Assembly: GCA_015179045.1 (NCBI GenBank)
Contig: WHUZ01000033.1
Location: 186,001 to 250,000 of the forward strand
Source of the DNA: Kalaharituber pfeilii
Lineage: Eukaryota; Ascomycota; Pezizomycetes; Pezizales; Pezizaceae
DNA: 64,000 bases
Direction of reading: 5' to 3'
Within the stretch, counting starts at the first letter, position 1, and every line of letters starts with the position of its first letter. The translations under genes and the position numbers were made by a program. Shown here in pieces: positions 10,102-22,559 of this stretch. Under the pieces are notes generated by a model. The model saw only the letters and a list, made by a program, of their open reading frames with translations, made no database searches and was not told the origin of the DNA.

Positions 10102-12882
10102 GCGTAGAAACTGCCCATGGCCGCAAACAACTGGTAAGTGACCATGACAACTGTCGATTGCACGCCAATAGCAAGTCAGCATCTAGATATAGCAGCACTA
10201 ACTTCATAGTCAGAAAATTTGAACACGCTGACAAGGCACATAGACTCATAACCAGAGAGAAATGAATGAGCTAGCAATTTTCATTGAAGTCTTCTGCGCT
10301 CGCAGCCGCCTAAATCCGAAAGTGTTATGGAGTAACGATGCAGCGCCAATAATAAGAAACGCTGATCTCGCTTCAAATATCTGAATGTTTGTCAAGGAAC
10401 AATCATTATTCCTAGTCTAGCGCCCAAACAGCAAGAAATATTCTAGTATTGTTGGCATGGAATACTCTTTTTCGTTATTTGTATGGCGTTTGAGGCCATT
10501 TATCTGAAATACGACTCCGCAAACACAATCTGCTGGGTGCACTGAACTAGAAATAGCAACGATGGGGTAATCTCTCAACAGAGCTGGTTTCTTTTCAGGC
10601 TAATCATTCTTGACAAGTCCCTGAGCCCTTCAATCGCATGATTCCTCATGGCATATGACAAAGGTGTTTAGATTTTGTCTCGCAGCGTTCAGTTTCGCAA
10701 TCCGATTAAGTATTATGAGCAGAGAGGATAAGTCTGGCTCATGTGTTGTCTGGCTTTGTGTAGGCGAACAATGTTGACGTGCCCAGACTCTGAGAACAGC
10801 AACTTGCTGCTGCCAAGGAACGCCGTCGTGACTACTCACTTGTGACGTTCGAGCATGACATGACATTGATTCCACCATGCCAAGGTTTGGGACCACCATC
10901 ACGCTGATCTGTCACTTCGCAGTCAGTGTCTCAAGGCTCCCAGGCTATCCCTCATAAGCCCCGGGGTTTAAAAGAGGATCCTCTCTCGATCGGACCATCC
11001 ACTAGCTTATCGTCCTGGTTATCAAAATTTACTCCCGCTGACAATAGTGCCAGCTGCAAATGGGATCGGCAGGTCTCCGCAGTTGTTAGTGCTTCGGTGC
11101 TGCTCGTAGTAAAAAAAACATGTATCCAAGAACATACACCGCCTCGTAAGATGAGAGAAATTTCCATCAGGAAAAGCCGGAGCAATAGGCTATCTGCTCA
11201 AGGCGTAAGTGAGCTATTCCTTCATCATTACTCCAAGAAAACTGTTCTTGCACTGAAAGTGACCGATAACTTTTAGATTTTTTTTGGTATGGACTTACCA
11301 GCAGGTACATTGAAACGCCAGAGCGCAGCACAGAGCTTGAGATTTCTGCACTAGGTTGATCACTCTCATTAGCACCCAGGCGCCGAATCCAACTTCATGT
11401 GGGTACGCCTCTCAATCCCTCTTCCGCCCATTGTGAAGTCTGACTGGTTTCCCCGGCCGATGTCAGAAGCCCCAGGAAATGGCACATCATTTTCAGAGAA
11501 ACAAATTTGTTATGGGCTTGGCATGACACTGCAAATTGGCGGGCAGTCTAGCGCTTCTAGTCTTGTTCCTCCCAGCACGAACTACACACCCGTGGCGGCG
11601 ACAATCATTTGAAGCACGCGCTACCTAGTCTAAGGCTTAGTTATACCCCGCTGCCCAAACTGAAGTAACACAAGAAATGCATATGCTGCTTCTGGCCCTT
11701 GCTCTGTGAGCACTCAATCCATTAATCCGTTTCTCCATGCGGGAGACTTGTTGACGCGGAGGCGGTTGGGGCTGAATACCAGGATCACAGATGCCGAAAT
11801 CATGGATGGGATTCTTGAGCTGGGATCAGAGCTCTGACCCGAAGAGCTTGAGTGATCTGCCTTGCAAGCGTGAGTTGGATGCGGCTGCTTGAGCAAGGGG
11901 TCACGGACAAAGTTGCGCTGAGCAGCGCGCATGAACTTGATTCTTCGTCGGATAGGTTAAATATTCCTTACTCTCTGCTGTGTTTCGGAGGCTAGAGAGA
12001 AGACCTGAACTACTAACGTTGAATGCCCATACTACCAGCAGCTCATGGTCCAGAGCTTTGTGCTCCCATACTATGCTTGCGTTGGTTGCTTCCTCAGCGA
12101 TGGCTGTTCGGTCTGGTGTGGTATCGTCGTCCATACAGCGTTGTCAGCGCTATGACCGAGCATACTTAAAAAAAGCTAAGTGAATTGCAATGCACGATGG
12201 AGTGGAGCTTCCTAGATGAGCCATGGGATCCAATCACTTGGTAAGTGTGGCCTTAGCGAGGCAGGGTGGGGGGGCATGCCTGGGGCATACCAATTGCTTG
12301 GGAACAGCCCTGGTTACGAGACTAAGAACTGCGTGAGTTTTTGGTTCGGTAATGTTGCCTTCCTCGGGATGGAGTCATGCACTGAGCCAAATTCACAGAG
12401 ATTCGTGCAGAAGGGTTTCTCCGTGGGAGGCGAATTCATGTTTGCTGATCAATGCTGTGACAAGGCTACTAGTAGGAACTTTGATAAGGGAGTCTGCTTG
12501 ATTGATTGATAATGGAGGCTGAAATTGCAAGGGTTCAAGCAATGATCAAAAAAAAAAATAGTAAACCGTCATGGACAGCTCCTTTATGCGCCCAGTTCCA
12601 GTGGCCTGGCACTTTCTGAAACCCTGTTCCTAGAAGCGATCGTTCACCGTTCGTGGGAATTGGGCATCGCATTTACTCCATGAAATCAGGGGCTTGCATT
12701 TTTCCATGTCCTGCATCGCTGCGTAATCATAAGACAGGAACCCCCATACCTAAAACCCCTTCGTTCTCGAATACAATAAAACGCCGACGAATGCCGTGTC
12801 TTGGCACTGGACAGAATAAAATGCAACTTGGAAAACCGAAATTTTGGGACATATGACATTGGTCGCAATAACGTGAAGCTCA
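10102..12882. other. Long gene-poor stretch
   Basis: Several 70-116 codon frames occur on both strands (10630-10902 minus, 10926-11276 plus, 11714-12134 minus, 12216-12509 plus). None has a recognised domain. The minus-strand pair at 11714-12134 (starting MDDDTTPDRTAIAEEATN) has intron-like GT...AG pairs between the two frames and might be a small spliced gene. I could not find a junction set that I trust. Confidence 0.35.
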
Positions 12883-14612
12883 ATGTCTACGCCCAACCCT
12901 GATGGACACCGCGGCATAGGCCTTTGCATTGCTTTGACGGCACTCATGCTTATTATCTGCTCTGCAAGACTATACACGAGAGCCTTTATTGTGCATTCTC
13001 TCGAATGGGATGACTATACAATGGCTGCGGCTGCTGTACGTAGCTAGAGAGAAGAAATACACACAAGTTTTCTTGACTCGACTGATTTTTCATGGTTTAG
13101 GTTCTGGCCGCCTGTTTACCCGGACCCATTATTGCAGGTATCTCAAGCTCCATACTTTGGTCACACTCCGTCCACTGAGCCCTACTATCTGAGTTCTGAA
13201 CAGGCGTTGTGAATTATGGACTCGGTTTGCCAGAAGAATTGGCCGATGTGACGACAATAGTCCATATTCGCAGGGTGAGTGCTACATTACCTATTTGCTT
13301 TATGTGTTGGACGTACTTATACGGAGCCCCTAGTTTACCTACGCCAACATGATAATTTTTCAGTTTGCAATCGGACTGTCGAAAGCATCACTCATATTGA
13401 CAACCCGCCGATTTGCACGCTCGAGTAATGCGTATATGTACCTTCTAAACAGTATAGTTGCGTTCGTCGCACTCTACACAGTTAGCTCGACGCTGGCCCT
13501 GGCGTTTCGCTGTACTCCGATATCTGCGGCTTGGGATAACGAGTCATACGGGTCACCTGGAAAATGTCCTGGCGCGCCGTTTTACCTCACGATTATACTT
13601 CTCAATGTTATCACAGACTTTGTCGTTCTTGTTCTGCCTATGCCGCTGTTAGTGCGATTACGGATCGCACCTGCCCAAAGATACTTGGTCTTATTTCTCT
13701 TTGCACTGGGATCATTGTGAGTTTTCGTATGAGAAGCCTGCTATCCTACAAGATGCTTGACTAATCATACCAACGCCGTAAGCTCCTGCTCTGCCAGTCT
13801 TATCAGGGTATTCATAGTGATTAGAGCGTATAAGTATCGAAATTTCTGTAAGTTGAAAAAGTCACACTCTTAGTGACACTTACACTAATCTGTGCTGTCC
13901 ACAGGGGAGATGAATGTACATTTATGGGCTATGTGAGTTTGAGATAAGCCTCGAAGTTGAAAGCAAGTGAGCTGATCAAGAGGATGCCTTCAAATAGAAT
14001 CGAAGTCAACATAGCCATTATATGTGGATCCATGTCAGTGATACTCTATCTCTATTGCTGGAGGATTGATGAACATGCACTGTTCAAATGGTATTGACTG
14101 TAGTGATTAGTCCACCATTGAACGCACTGTTCCGCCATTTGTGGTACGGTCCTGCCGCGGACCGTGCCGCATCACATCAGTCGACACGCTCTCGATCTCG
14201 ACCGCGGGCCGCACTCAACTCAGAATCTACCAGTACGCAAACCCTGAACCGGCCAGGACATAGTATTTGGGATGGACGCGCTCGGGACTTCGTGCTGACT
14301 GACGAGCACGAGCTAGCAGCGTGGGAAGAGGAGGCGAATCGGATCGAGACTAATGCTAAGTTTGAGAGCACGGTTGGAGGGAGGTTCATGATGCCGAGGA
14401 AGAGAAGTCTCACGTTGGATAGCCCTGAGGCTAAGTATATTATGTCAGGACCGTCTGGAAGCTCTAGGGAGCAAAGCTCGAGTCCAGGAGTGGTATCTGG
14501 AGTGGCTTTGAGGTCTGATAGTGCGGGTGCTAGGGAACGGAATCGTCCGAGTTCGTGTAGTGGGGTGGAGGGGTCAAAGAGGTCGCCGCTAAGTAACCCC
14601 CATATACCTTGA
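12883..14612 (+). CDS. PTH11-type seven-transmembrane (fungal rhodopsin-like) protein, eight exons
   Basis: Model: 12883-13035, 13101-13137, 13204-13274, 13364-13716, 13783-13847, 13905-13932, 13998-14033, 14111-14612. All seven introns (57-89 nt) are GT...AG and the frame is kept, giving 414 residues. Family landmarks appear in order: helix 1 (GIGLCIALTALMLIICSA), EWDDYT before helix 2, NYGLGLPEE, GLSKASLIL in helix 3, FRCTPISAAWD, helix 5 (FYLTIILLNVITDFVVLVLP), SLIRVF in helix 6, and EVNIAIICGSIPPL in helix 7. A Ser/Arg-rich cytoplasmic tail of about 160 residues follows. The family holds plasma-membrane receptors or receptor-like proteins; PTH11 itself is needed for host-surface sensing in Magnaporthe. 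The ligand is unknown, and many paralogues have no assigned role. The small exons were chosen because each restores a family motif; exon 3/4 junction is the least certain. It looks intact. Confidence 0.88.
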
Positions 14613-15191
14613 CGGAACATGATAGCGGAGCTAGGGCTGGAAGCTGAAGAGGCAGCAGACGGCTGGACCATAGTACAAGGTAGTTGGGCATAAACCGCGG
14701 AGAGAGAATTACAACATCCTCCGGGTTCGCTGTGCCCAACCAGAACATGACCATATAGGAGGAACAAAACACGGAAACATCACCTGAGTAACGACATGCC
14801 TTGCGATGTGAAGTTTGGTCATTGCCTATCATTTCATTCTTTTTATGGTCTCATACTCAGCATGACAATACCCGTTTCCTTTTCATATTTTTTCTCCCTT
14901 TACTTTTGCAAGGTGTTTGAGGGGTCTGGTGTGATGTTTTGCTGCTATTGGCTCGTCAGTTGTACATATATATTTGGATTTCCTTTTAAAACGGTACATT
15001 TACATAATGTTAGGAAAATGAGGACTATATGTAGTCAATTCGAAATGGGATGTGTTTTTGTTTTTCTCCCTTCTTTTTATACTTGGTGTGTGTATGTGTG
15101 TTTGAGAAGCGGGGATAAACAGCGGCTAAGGGATAAAGAGGGAATGTGGAAGACAAGTTCAGCTTGCTCAGATTCCTGAAGAACGTGAGTA
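14613..15191. other. 3' flank of the PTH11-like gene
   Basis: T-rich sequence consistent with a 3' untranslated region, then no gene. The 127-codon frame at 14796-15179 is Phe/Cys/Val-rich from pyrimidine-rich DNA and unlikely to be real. Confidence 0.4.
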
Positions 15192-15773
15192 CAGTCAAGC
15201 CTGACATATTGGATGAACTTCGCCGGCCCGAGCTTGGGCCGGTGTAGATACTGGATATTTTCATTATTGGATGGATAGCATATTTGCTAGCCCGTTTCCC
15301 GAATTTACATGGTAATCGAACCTGTCATATTGGATAGCGCGAATACTAGAGAGGATCATGAGCTTTAACCGGCTGTTAAACCCACCACTCCTGTGGGATT
15401 GTTCTACTAGTAATTTATATATAGTGATGTTACCGGCAGGTACAGAGCTCGTACCTTAAATAGCTGTCAGTACATAACATGGTAGACACTATGGCATAGA
15501 AGTGCAAACGAAGATCCTACTAAGGCTGAATGGTACCATTTTGTTATCCTCAACAGCATTCAGAGCTTCAAGTGCCTTCTGAAACAGGCATCTATTACCT
15601 CTTATTTTGCACCTTTATAGTTTATGATTCATGTACTTACCTGCTATAGCTCTGACTGCATGTATATAGCACAAGAATTGAGTTTTTCACTCAAACCTGT
15701 CTAAGCGGATAACCTGTCTTATTGGATAGAACCCTCCGGTCCCGACGGTTGTCCAATATGACAGGTTTGACTG
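15192..15773. mobile_element. 582-bp pogo/Fot-like MITE with TA duplication
   Basis: The left end CAGTCAAGCCTGACATATTG and the complement of the right end (CAGTCAAACCTGTCATATTG) form inverted repeats of about 24 bp. TA lies directly outside each end (15190-15191, 15774-15775), the Tc1/mariner/pogo target. Subterminal copies of ACCTGTCATATTGGATA-like sequence occur near 15327 and 15707. No open frame of useful length, so it is non-autonomous. The superfamily is inferred from the TA target and terminal sequence. Confidence 0.82.
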
Positions 15774-18700
15774 TAGAAGGAGTGTTCCTAGGATTAGTTG
15801 ATGAAGATGTTACGTATTTCAACTAAAAGTTCGACTGATAATATATATCAGATAACGCCCTTTTATGATATTATTCCAGATAAATCTCTCCCCGTCCCAT
15901 TTTTGGGGTTATGGCTGATGCTGGATAGTAGCTATACTGCGTGAATAAACGGGTACAGGACCCCAATTGGCTATTAGAATTCATATATTTTGAACCTTAA
16001 GTACTGGAACTCATCATGTCTACGCCAGATGCTAGTACTGTCGGTGGCCAGTGTAAGAAGGGCAGGCGTGCCTATGAGGATCCACAGATACGGAACGCTA
16101 TCTGTAGTTTCTGCATGCTCAAAAGCGTCCCGCACTCCCCTGCTGAAGCATCGAAGGCTGTCAAGACATTGAAGCCGTTTTCACAAGGTATACCTTCAGG
16201 ATGAGCTTCCGAGGGTGACACGAAACATTTACAGCACTGCTGCACAGGATCGCTAGACAGCTGAATGTAGTTCAGCTATCTCGTCCTGTCAGGCAAACTA
16301 TTATTACCAAGTACATTTCCTCGCTCCTCCTAGCCCGCCCATGTTCATATTGACTCCTAGACCGTATATTCTTGTTCCCTCCGGCCTGTATTAGCACTAT
16401 CAATTACATAAACTTCTCCACTCAATAAACCTCCGTTATTGCATATCTATACTTACTAGATAAGGCCCCCAGTCCTGACACTATCCATTATCAGAGGTTT
16501 ATCGGTGTTACTTTTTTAGAATATCATTACTCGCATGCTGCTAGTGGGGTACAGCGAAAGCCGCAGCTACTAGAAAGGAAAGTAACATGATAAAACCTAA
16601 GACAAGTCAACTGTCAGACACTCACGGCTTCTCATACACACTATAAACTCGTCCATGTCAAAAGAACTCTATCAACATGTCTGCTCAGTCCTGCTCTATG
16701 CTCAGACCTGTTATTCTGGTATGTCCAGCAGAGCCACTCTTCCCCTTTGGCCACTTCCTTTCCATACTCTGCAATTCCGTCCTGATTTACCTGGGCAGTC
16801 GTCTCCTCCTGCAGTCCGACCCGTCAACCACTCCTACCCTGTCCAATGAGCACATACCCCTCAGGCGGGAACCGTCTTGTGACATACCCAATATCGTAAA
16901 GCTGAGAGCGACGGTGTGGCCTGATCAACCAACTGTCAACCAACTAGCTGCAGTAGGCCATCATTGAGGTGTGTTTATCGGCTGGGCCACAGGCGGGTTA
17001 CGCAGGGAGCTGGCACAGGTTCTTCCTTTTTTTTCTCTCTCTCTTTGCGTTTGTTTGTTTATAGTCGATGTCTACGTATGCATATGCTTGGCGTCTCGCT
17101 TGTAATTAGCGCTTCGGCGGTTTTACACGCAAGCCAGTAAGGGACTTGGGTTGGAGGTACCAGAATGGCCAGCACTCTGGCGTTGTTACAATTGCGGAAC
17201 ATCTTCAGGTACGTATCCATCGTAGTGTTATATAACGTATCTTATCTCTCCAGCTCGTCGATCATTCCCCCTCAGAATCTGACCTAACATTCTCGCGATC
17301 GTTGCCGCCCCAGTCTTTCTAGGGACCGATGCCTCAGCTCAAACCTATAACCCCTCCACGCGCGTCTCACTTTCTCCTGTTGATATGATAAGCGTGCTCC
17401 TATTCGCCAATGTGCCGCCGCGGGGAGTACTAGTGTCACTTACCTGATTGATTTATATAAGCAGCCTCGATGCACAACCTTGTATTCTTGCATGTGCCTC
17501 ATACAGATAAAGTTTATATTAGCCTCTGCCACTCCCGAGTCCCTGCAGGAATCAAGCGCTACTTAAGTGAGTTTCTTTTTTTTGGGAGGGGGAATACTGC
17601 ACCGCCAACACATAGGATGCGTCTCCTCCTGCGGCTAGTCGAGCACTTCAAAGCACAGTTCAAAATCTCTGGCCTGAGCAGAATCATGCAAAGCTCGAGC
17701 TCAAGCAATATGATGGACCAACCGACGGAGGTTATTGCGCAGTATACAGAAGAACTTTGACGTTTCTGCCTTTAAAATTGGCAGGTTCCCCCTTCTATCA
17801 CTTGTCATTATAGATCTGCATCCTGATTCCGCTTCAAGCAGCTATTCGAAGCGCCCAGGGCTCACCCGCCATTCCAATAAACTCTCAACGTCACCCCTTC
17901 CCCGGTTCCCAATCCAGGTTCCCACGAGCACAGGCCTCAGGACTCAGGAATGTCATAACTGCCGCCCACTGGGCACCAGATCTAGCAAGCTTAGCGAGCT
18001 TGAACGTGCACTACCAAACTAGCGGTTTTTGTCTAGTGATCTCCCACAGGGATAATAGGCCGCTTCCAGCTGGCTGGACACAGCTGCAGTGGTACGATAC
18101 CCATGTATGAACGACTAGCGTCGGCGAATTCGGGATAAGGTTGCGAAGGGGGGATGCATCCGTTCAGTTAAGTCCGGAGCATGGGGGTGGACGGCGAATC
18201 TGTATTTGTAATGTACGCCTTGAACCAATTGCAAATTGATACCATTACCTAGAGATGCTTGCTCGGTGATTGAATTTCGCCGTTTTGCCAAATGGTTGGT
18301 TTCTGGATTTGAATGGACATTCAGCCTCTTCATGTGAATTAGTTTCATTCATCGTGTCATGCTGCTCTTGTACCTAGGCGAAAGTTTCCCTCACTACAAC
18401 GGAGAGCAATGTCTCATTGCCATCCGAAGTCTCAGTTGTTGGGATGCTGGGTTGCCAGCTGAGATCGTGATATTAGCAAGGATCAAGCAGAAGTCAATCA
18501 ACACTATCAATCTAAATCTCATAACCATTGACATAACTTCAAAAGGGTAGCTAAATGTTGATGCTACCCCTGAAGTAAGCAGCTTACCAATGGCTTATGA
18601 ATAACCGTGATGAGTTGACAGGTCTGACATATTTGACAGGTCAAGCGCGAGCAGAAGCAGACGGAGGCTCCCAAAGTTGACGGCAGGGCCGAAGCAGAAT

Positions 18701-19296
18701 TTCAATAGCGGAAATTTCATAATCTTGCAGAAATGCTTTGGCCATGAATATCGGGAAGTGATCAGCACGAGTGGAGGAAAGAAAAGTTGGTGTCCCCAGT
18801 GTCTGTGTCGGTGTGCTTGCTTGACCAGACTTCAAGCACTCTATGTTTGCCTGCCTCACTTCCCACTTAAGAATTATTCAAGTCTGACACCATGGTTATG
18901 AGTCAACTCCCATGTCTTCAGGACAGAAATTCAATCAAACCTTTGTATATCTAACTCATCCGCAATTACTCTGGCAACCCCCACAGAAAAATCCGCGCAG
19001 ATGGTAGTTGACCCTCCCACGGTGGTCCATGCATGCTCATGTTACTGTCCGTCAATGCCAATGCATACGAACGAGGGGACGGCATCCATTGTCGAAATTT
19101 ATCCCGATCTCCTGGGACAATGTGGCAGGCAAGCTAGGATTTATTGAAGCGGGAATTCCACAACGGCGCCTTCGAGAGCTTAAAATGGAGTCTTGGCCAT
19201 GGGCAAGAAAATTAGGAGTCGGGGATAGGTTGGTCCCTAGAGGGAGAAGGTAGTGATTGTTTATGGATTAAAGACTTGACCAACTGCCATCAGTTG
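15774..19296. other. Gene-poor stretch with a possible transposase N-terminal remnant
   Basis: A 62-codon frame at 16016-16204 contains KKGRRAYEDPQIRNAICSF, faintly like the psq-type helix-turn-helix that opens pogo-family transposases, followed by stops. This is a weak call. Other frames (16677-16967, 17470-17760, 17735-18022, 19008-19253) show no motif. I see no RNA gene before the tRNA-His at 19297. Confidence 0.35.
16511..16540 (-). mobile_element. Type A tail remnant
   Basis: CTTTTTTAGAATATCATTAC, then TCGCATGC, is the complement of the terminal GCATGCGAGTAATGATATT. The flanks GGTGTTAC and GGGGTAC are a weak candidate duplication. Confidence 0.5.
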
Positions 19297-19400
19297 GGTT
19301 GTGTGGTGTAATGGTAGCACGTATCGTTGTGGATTTCCAATTTGCAATTGGAACCTCAGCGGCCCCGATACAATCGCGGTTCGATTCCGTGCACAGCCAA
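19297..19400 (+). tRNA. tRNA-His (GTG), intron ~32 nt, copy 1
   Basis: Acceptor GGTTGTG (19297-19303) pairs with CACAGCC (19393-19399, one G-U pair), with discriminator A73. The anticodon GTG is at 19330-19332 in a TATCG/CGATA stem. The intron is about 19334-19365 and contains the inverted repeat TTCCAATTTGCAATTGGAA, able to fold as a hairpin. T-arm CGCGG-TTCGATT-CCGTG. TTTTT lies downstream at about 19409. Confidence 0.93.
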
Positions 19401-20158
19401 AATTAAATTTTTCACTCTTTTCCGTTTTATTTTACTTCTGTTGAAAAACTTGCAGAAAAAAAGTTATCATGACCTGGGGTTGTTGTTTCGCAGTCATTTT
19501 TGCACAACCATCTTCTTGGCGTCATTCCGCATTCTACAAGGGCTAACACAACGAGGCCAAATGGATTGCCTGCTACATTATTACCGCGTAGCAGTGCCAG
19601 GGAATACTCTCGTTTCGCGTGGAGAACCTTGGTGCATCCAACTAATGAAACAGCACTATCTAGGTGTTCTCGTGCCCAGACAATTATTTTCGGCCTTCGC
19701 GGCCGTACTGACTAGGTAATTCGGTTTCGTTATCGTTCCCGCTTCGGTAAGCGGACTAGTGACGGGACAGCCACGAGCAGAATCGAGCGTGGGGTTGTCA
19801 TTGATCCACTCTCCGGCGGGATGGCTTGGCTAGGGTGGAAGTGAGATGGCGTGCGTGGGGGAGTGTCTGTCAGGTTCAGTTATTGGTCGGAGCGCTGCAC
19901 TGACACGCCGACCGGTTTATGGCTTGCCTCCGACCAAAACTGTTATTTAGAGCATGGTAGTGTTAAAAATGTTTCACAAGCTTTATTGTAACTGTTGGAA
20001 ATGCCGATCGCGAAATCCACCGGACTTTAGAATACTCGTTTCTTCGTCTCAAGCGGCAACAAAACGCCAGAGCACACAAAAGCGGGGTCGGGGGTACAAA
20101 ACAGCGCGGTTGAGCAGAAAAAGAAAGGTGACGGTATTTCGGACAAAACTAAAAGATT
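19401..20158. other. Spacer between tRNA-His copies
   Basis: No gene recognised. A TGTTCTCGTGCCCAGAC motif begins at 19665; closely similar sequence recurs at 23364 and 51916. The two frames at 19327-19719 overlap the tRNA and are chance. Confidence 0.45.
19665..19712 (+). repeat. Short dispersed repeat, TGTTCTCGTGCCCAGAC family
   Basis: TGTTCTCGTGCCCAGACAAT, then TATTTTCGGC. A near-identical start occurs at 23364 and a related one at 51916, where it forms an inverted-repeat unit. Confidence 0.5.
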
Positions 20159-20254
20159 TGGCTGTGCACGGAATCGAACCGCGATTGTATCGGGCCGTCG
20201 GGATGCCACAAAGTGATTCCACAACGATACGTGCTACCATTACACCACACAACC
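20159..20254 (-). tRNA. tRNA-His (GTG), intron ~25 nt, copy 2
   Basis: Same exonic sequence as copy 1, on the minus strand, with A73 at 20159. The anticodon is at 20220-20222 and the intron about 20194-20218. Its intron differs from those of the other copies except near the splice sites. TTTT follows at about 20151-20154 on the minus strand. Confidence 0.93.
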
Positions 20255-20980
20255 TTGAATTTGGTGAAGAGTAAAGGCATTTGTACAATCTAAGCAAGAG
20301 ATGTCGGAAATGTACCTAAACCATTGCTCTATCAGCATAAACATCTGCTCGCTCTAGTTATCTGCAACACTAACAACAAAGCTGTTTTAATCTCATACCA
20401 AGCAGAATCATACGGCTAAAGAGCTGGTAATGGTGGCGTAAACACTCCTATTGAGGAAAGTATTGGCGAGAGCACTAACATAGATAGGTAGGAACTACAG
20501 TTTTCCCTTGCTATACCGGATCTGTAAAATCCGGCCTTTTTCGTCCGGTATAGCAAGGTTCCGTTATAGAATAAAATTCTTGGCAGAACAGAATAGGGAT
20601 GGGCAGGAAAATTAATGTAATTGGGAACAACGACAGCCTAATTTTATTATGTAACGTTAATTTTGGTAAGCATCTGAAAGGTGAATGCAATGTGGGATAG
20701 CCAAGACTGGACGTATCAGTGTTAGTGTATCCGGTACGGAGGTGTGGCAGAAAAGTAATTTCCACCTTCCGTTTTCGGAAAAGCGTAACTTGGCGCATAT
20801 TCAACATATTATGCATAAAATACAATGCATATGTGCATATGCGGTATATGATGCATATGACGCATGCGCACGCATATTATATACAGTTAGTATATTTATT
20901 GACAGACGCAATGAGTTTGAGTTTGACCTGCTGACTATAAGTTGTATTGAAGGATTTGAATTCAGTGAAATATAGTAGAT

Positions 20981-22476
20981 TTATTTTGAGTGTTTATATA
21001 CAATCTCATTAATAGGAAGAAAACGAACATTGAATTTAGGTGGTCCTGGAGGTCTTCCACGTTTAGTTACTCTTCCCTCTTTAGTACCTTTTTTTTTTTT
21101 CCCTTTTCTGGATCTGCGTTTTCCTTTCCGTCCTTCCCTTTGCTCTTCACCAGACTCTTGTTCCTGCTCCTGCTCTAACTCATCTTCATTCCATTGATCA
21201 GCATCAACTTCTTCAACTTCTTCAACATCTACCCAGAGAGAACCAGTAAAAAGAGAAGTAAAATAATCTATATAGGATTCTGGAAGATCTTTCGTCATTT
21301 GCTTAAAGGTAGTATATGCTTGCTGGCAAACTTGACGATTTTTTTTGATTTTTTTTCTGATATCTGACTTCCGTAATTTATCAGATTGACGTTTTCCTGT
21401 CCTCCCTTCCTTATATTCATTACCTCCTTCAAGTTTAATCACTTCTTGAATATGACGAGGAATTCGCTCAATCCATGATTGAATTCTCCATTGTTCAAGA
21501 TCCTTCCAAGCCTAGTATAGATATCAAAATTAGCTACTAATAGTATTAAACATTATATTGTATCTAATATACCTTAAGCCACACTTTTTCAGCAGTAAGA
21601 CGGCAAGTTAAAGGACCCTTCTTAGTTGTTGCTTGCTTCATATAAGCCCAACATGGTTCAATCATATTCAAGTCTGGAGAGTTGCCAGGCCAAATGAAAC
21701 GTTCAATTTCTGAGACATCGAAGTAAACTCGTTGATGTTTGGAAGCATGAGAAGGAGCCTTATCTTCCATGACAGTAATATTTGGAATAAAGCATTTGGC
21801 AGCTTCAGCAAATGGAAGAAGTTTGGTAAGAAGAATTTCGTTTAAGTATCTATACCAATCAACTCCACCTTTGCTTTCCTCTCTAGAAAAAGCTCCGTTC
21901 TTCACATTAAATTTCCAGGTTGGCTTTCTCCCACCTAGAAGCAGCTGCAGAGTTAGTAGAAGCTATTACCGGGTGCAAAATTCGACTGAAAAAACAGCTG
22001 GAAGTTTCATCTGTCCAAACCACTCGTTTCCAATCCTCAAGAGTCCAATGCTGATATCGTAAAGCAAACTGATAACGTGCTTCTCTCATTTCTTTTGTCA
22101 AGCCAGGCTTTCGTGTAGGTTTGGTTTTTCTGAATCCATGTTTTCGTAGTACCTTCCATGCGCTATAGCGAGATATATTAAATTGAACAGCTAGTGAACG
22201 AACTGACTTTTCCCGACCATAACGATCATACTTGATAGCCTCAATCAATTTTTGTTCCACCTCAGGTGTAATTTTTTTACGCCTTCCAGAGCGTGGGGTA
22301 TCAATAACATGAAATGAAGAGAGAGGGGTTCCAGGATACCAGCCTCGTTCAAGTGCTTTATTATAAAGATTGGTAACCTGTCGAGAGGTAATTCCAGTTT
22401 GCCGCTGAATCTCAACAAGACACTCTCCTACTGCCTTCAAAATCACTGCTTGAGCTCTAGTTACAATATCAAACAT
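20981..22476 (-). CDS. Tc1/mariner transposase (DD34E), interrupted frame
   Basis: Cut-and-paste transposase. Segments 22476-21970, 21944-21573 and 21511-20981 keep one frame and give about 469 residues. N-terminal helix-turn-helix regions: EIQRQTGITSRQVTNLYNKA and SVRSLAVQFNISRYSAWKVL. Catalytic triad: WTDET, then VMEDKAPSHASKH, then SPDLNMIEP with 34 residues between the last two acidic residues. The 61-nt intron 21512-21572 (GTATAT...CTAG) is convincing. At 21945-21969 a 25-nt insert restores the frame if removed and contains CTACTAAC, but it is too short for a normal intron, so it may be a lesion. The C-terminal tail is unusual: acidic, then Lys/Arg-rich, ending with an AT-hook-like KRGRPPGPPKF. 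Start: first Met (MFDIVTRAQ) after the minisatellite; the frame is open further upstream only through the repeat. Confidence 0.85.
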
Positions 22477-22559
22477 CTTAATAAGCTGAATAATGAAAAC
22501 TGAAAAACAGGAGCTTAAGAATGAGAGATAGAGAACAAGAGTTGGAGAACACAGTAGGA

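Noticed and set aside
14796..15179. 127-aa Phe/Cys-rich frame after the PTH11-like gene
   Set aside because: T-rich 3' flanking DNA yields hydrophobic chance frames; no motif.
18600..18920. Possible inverted-repeat element around GAGTTGAC
   Set aside because: Only an 8-base inverted match plus a few scattered positions; no duplication.
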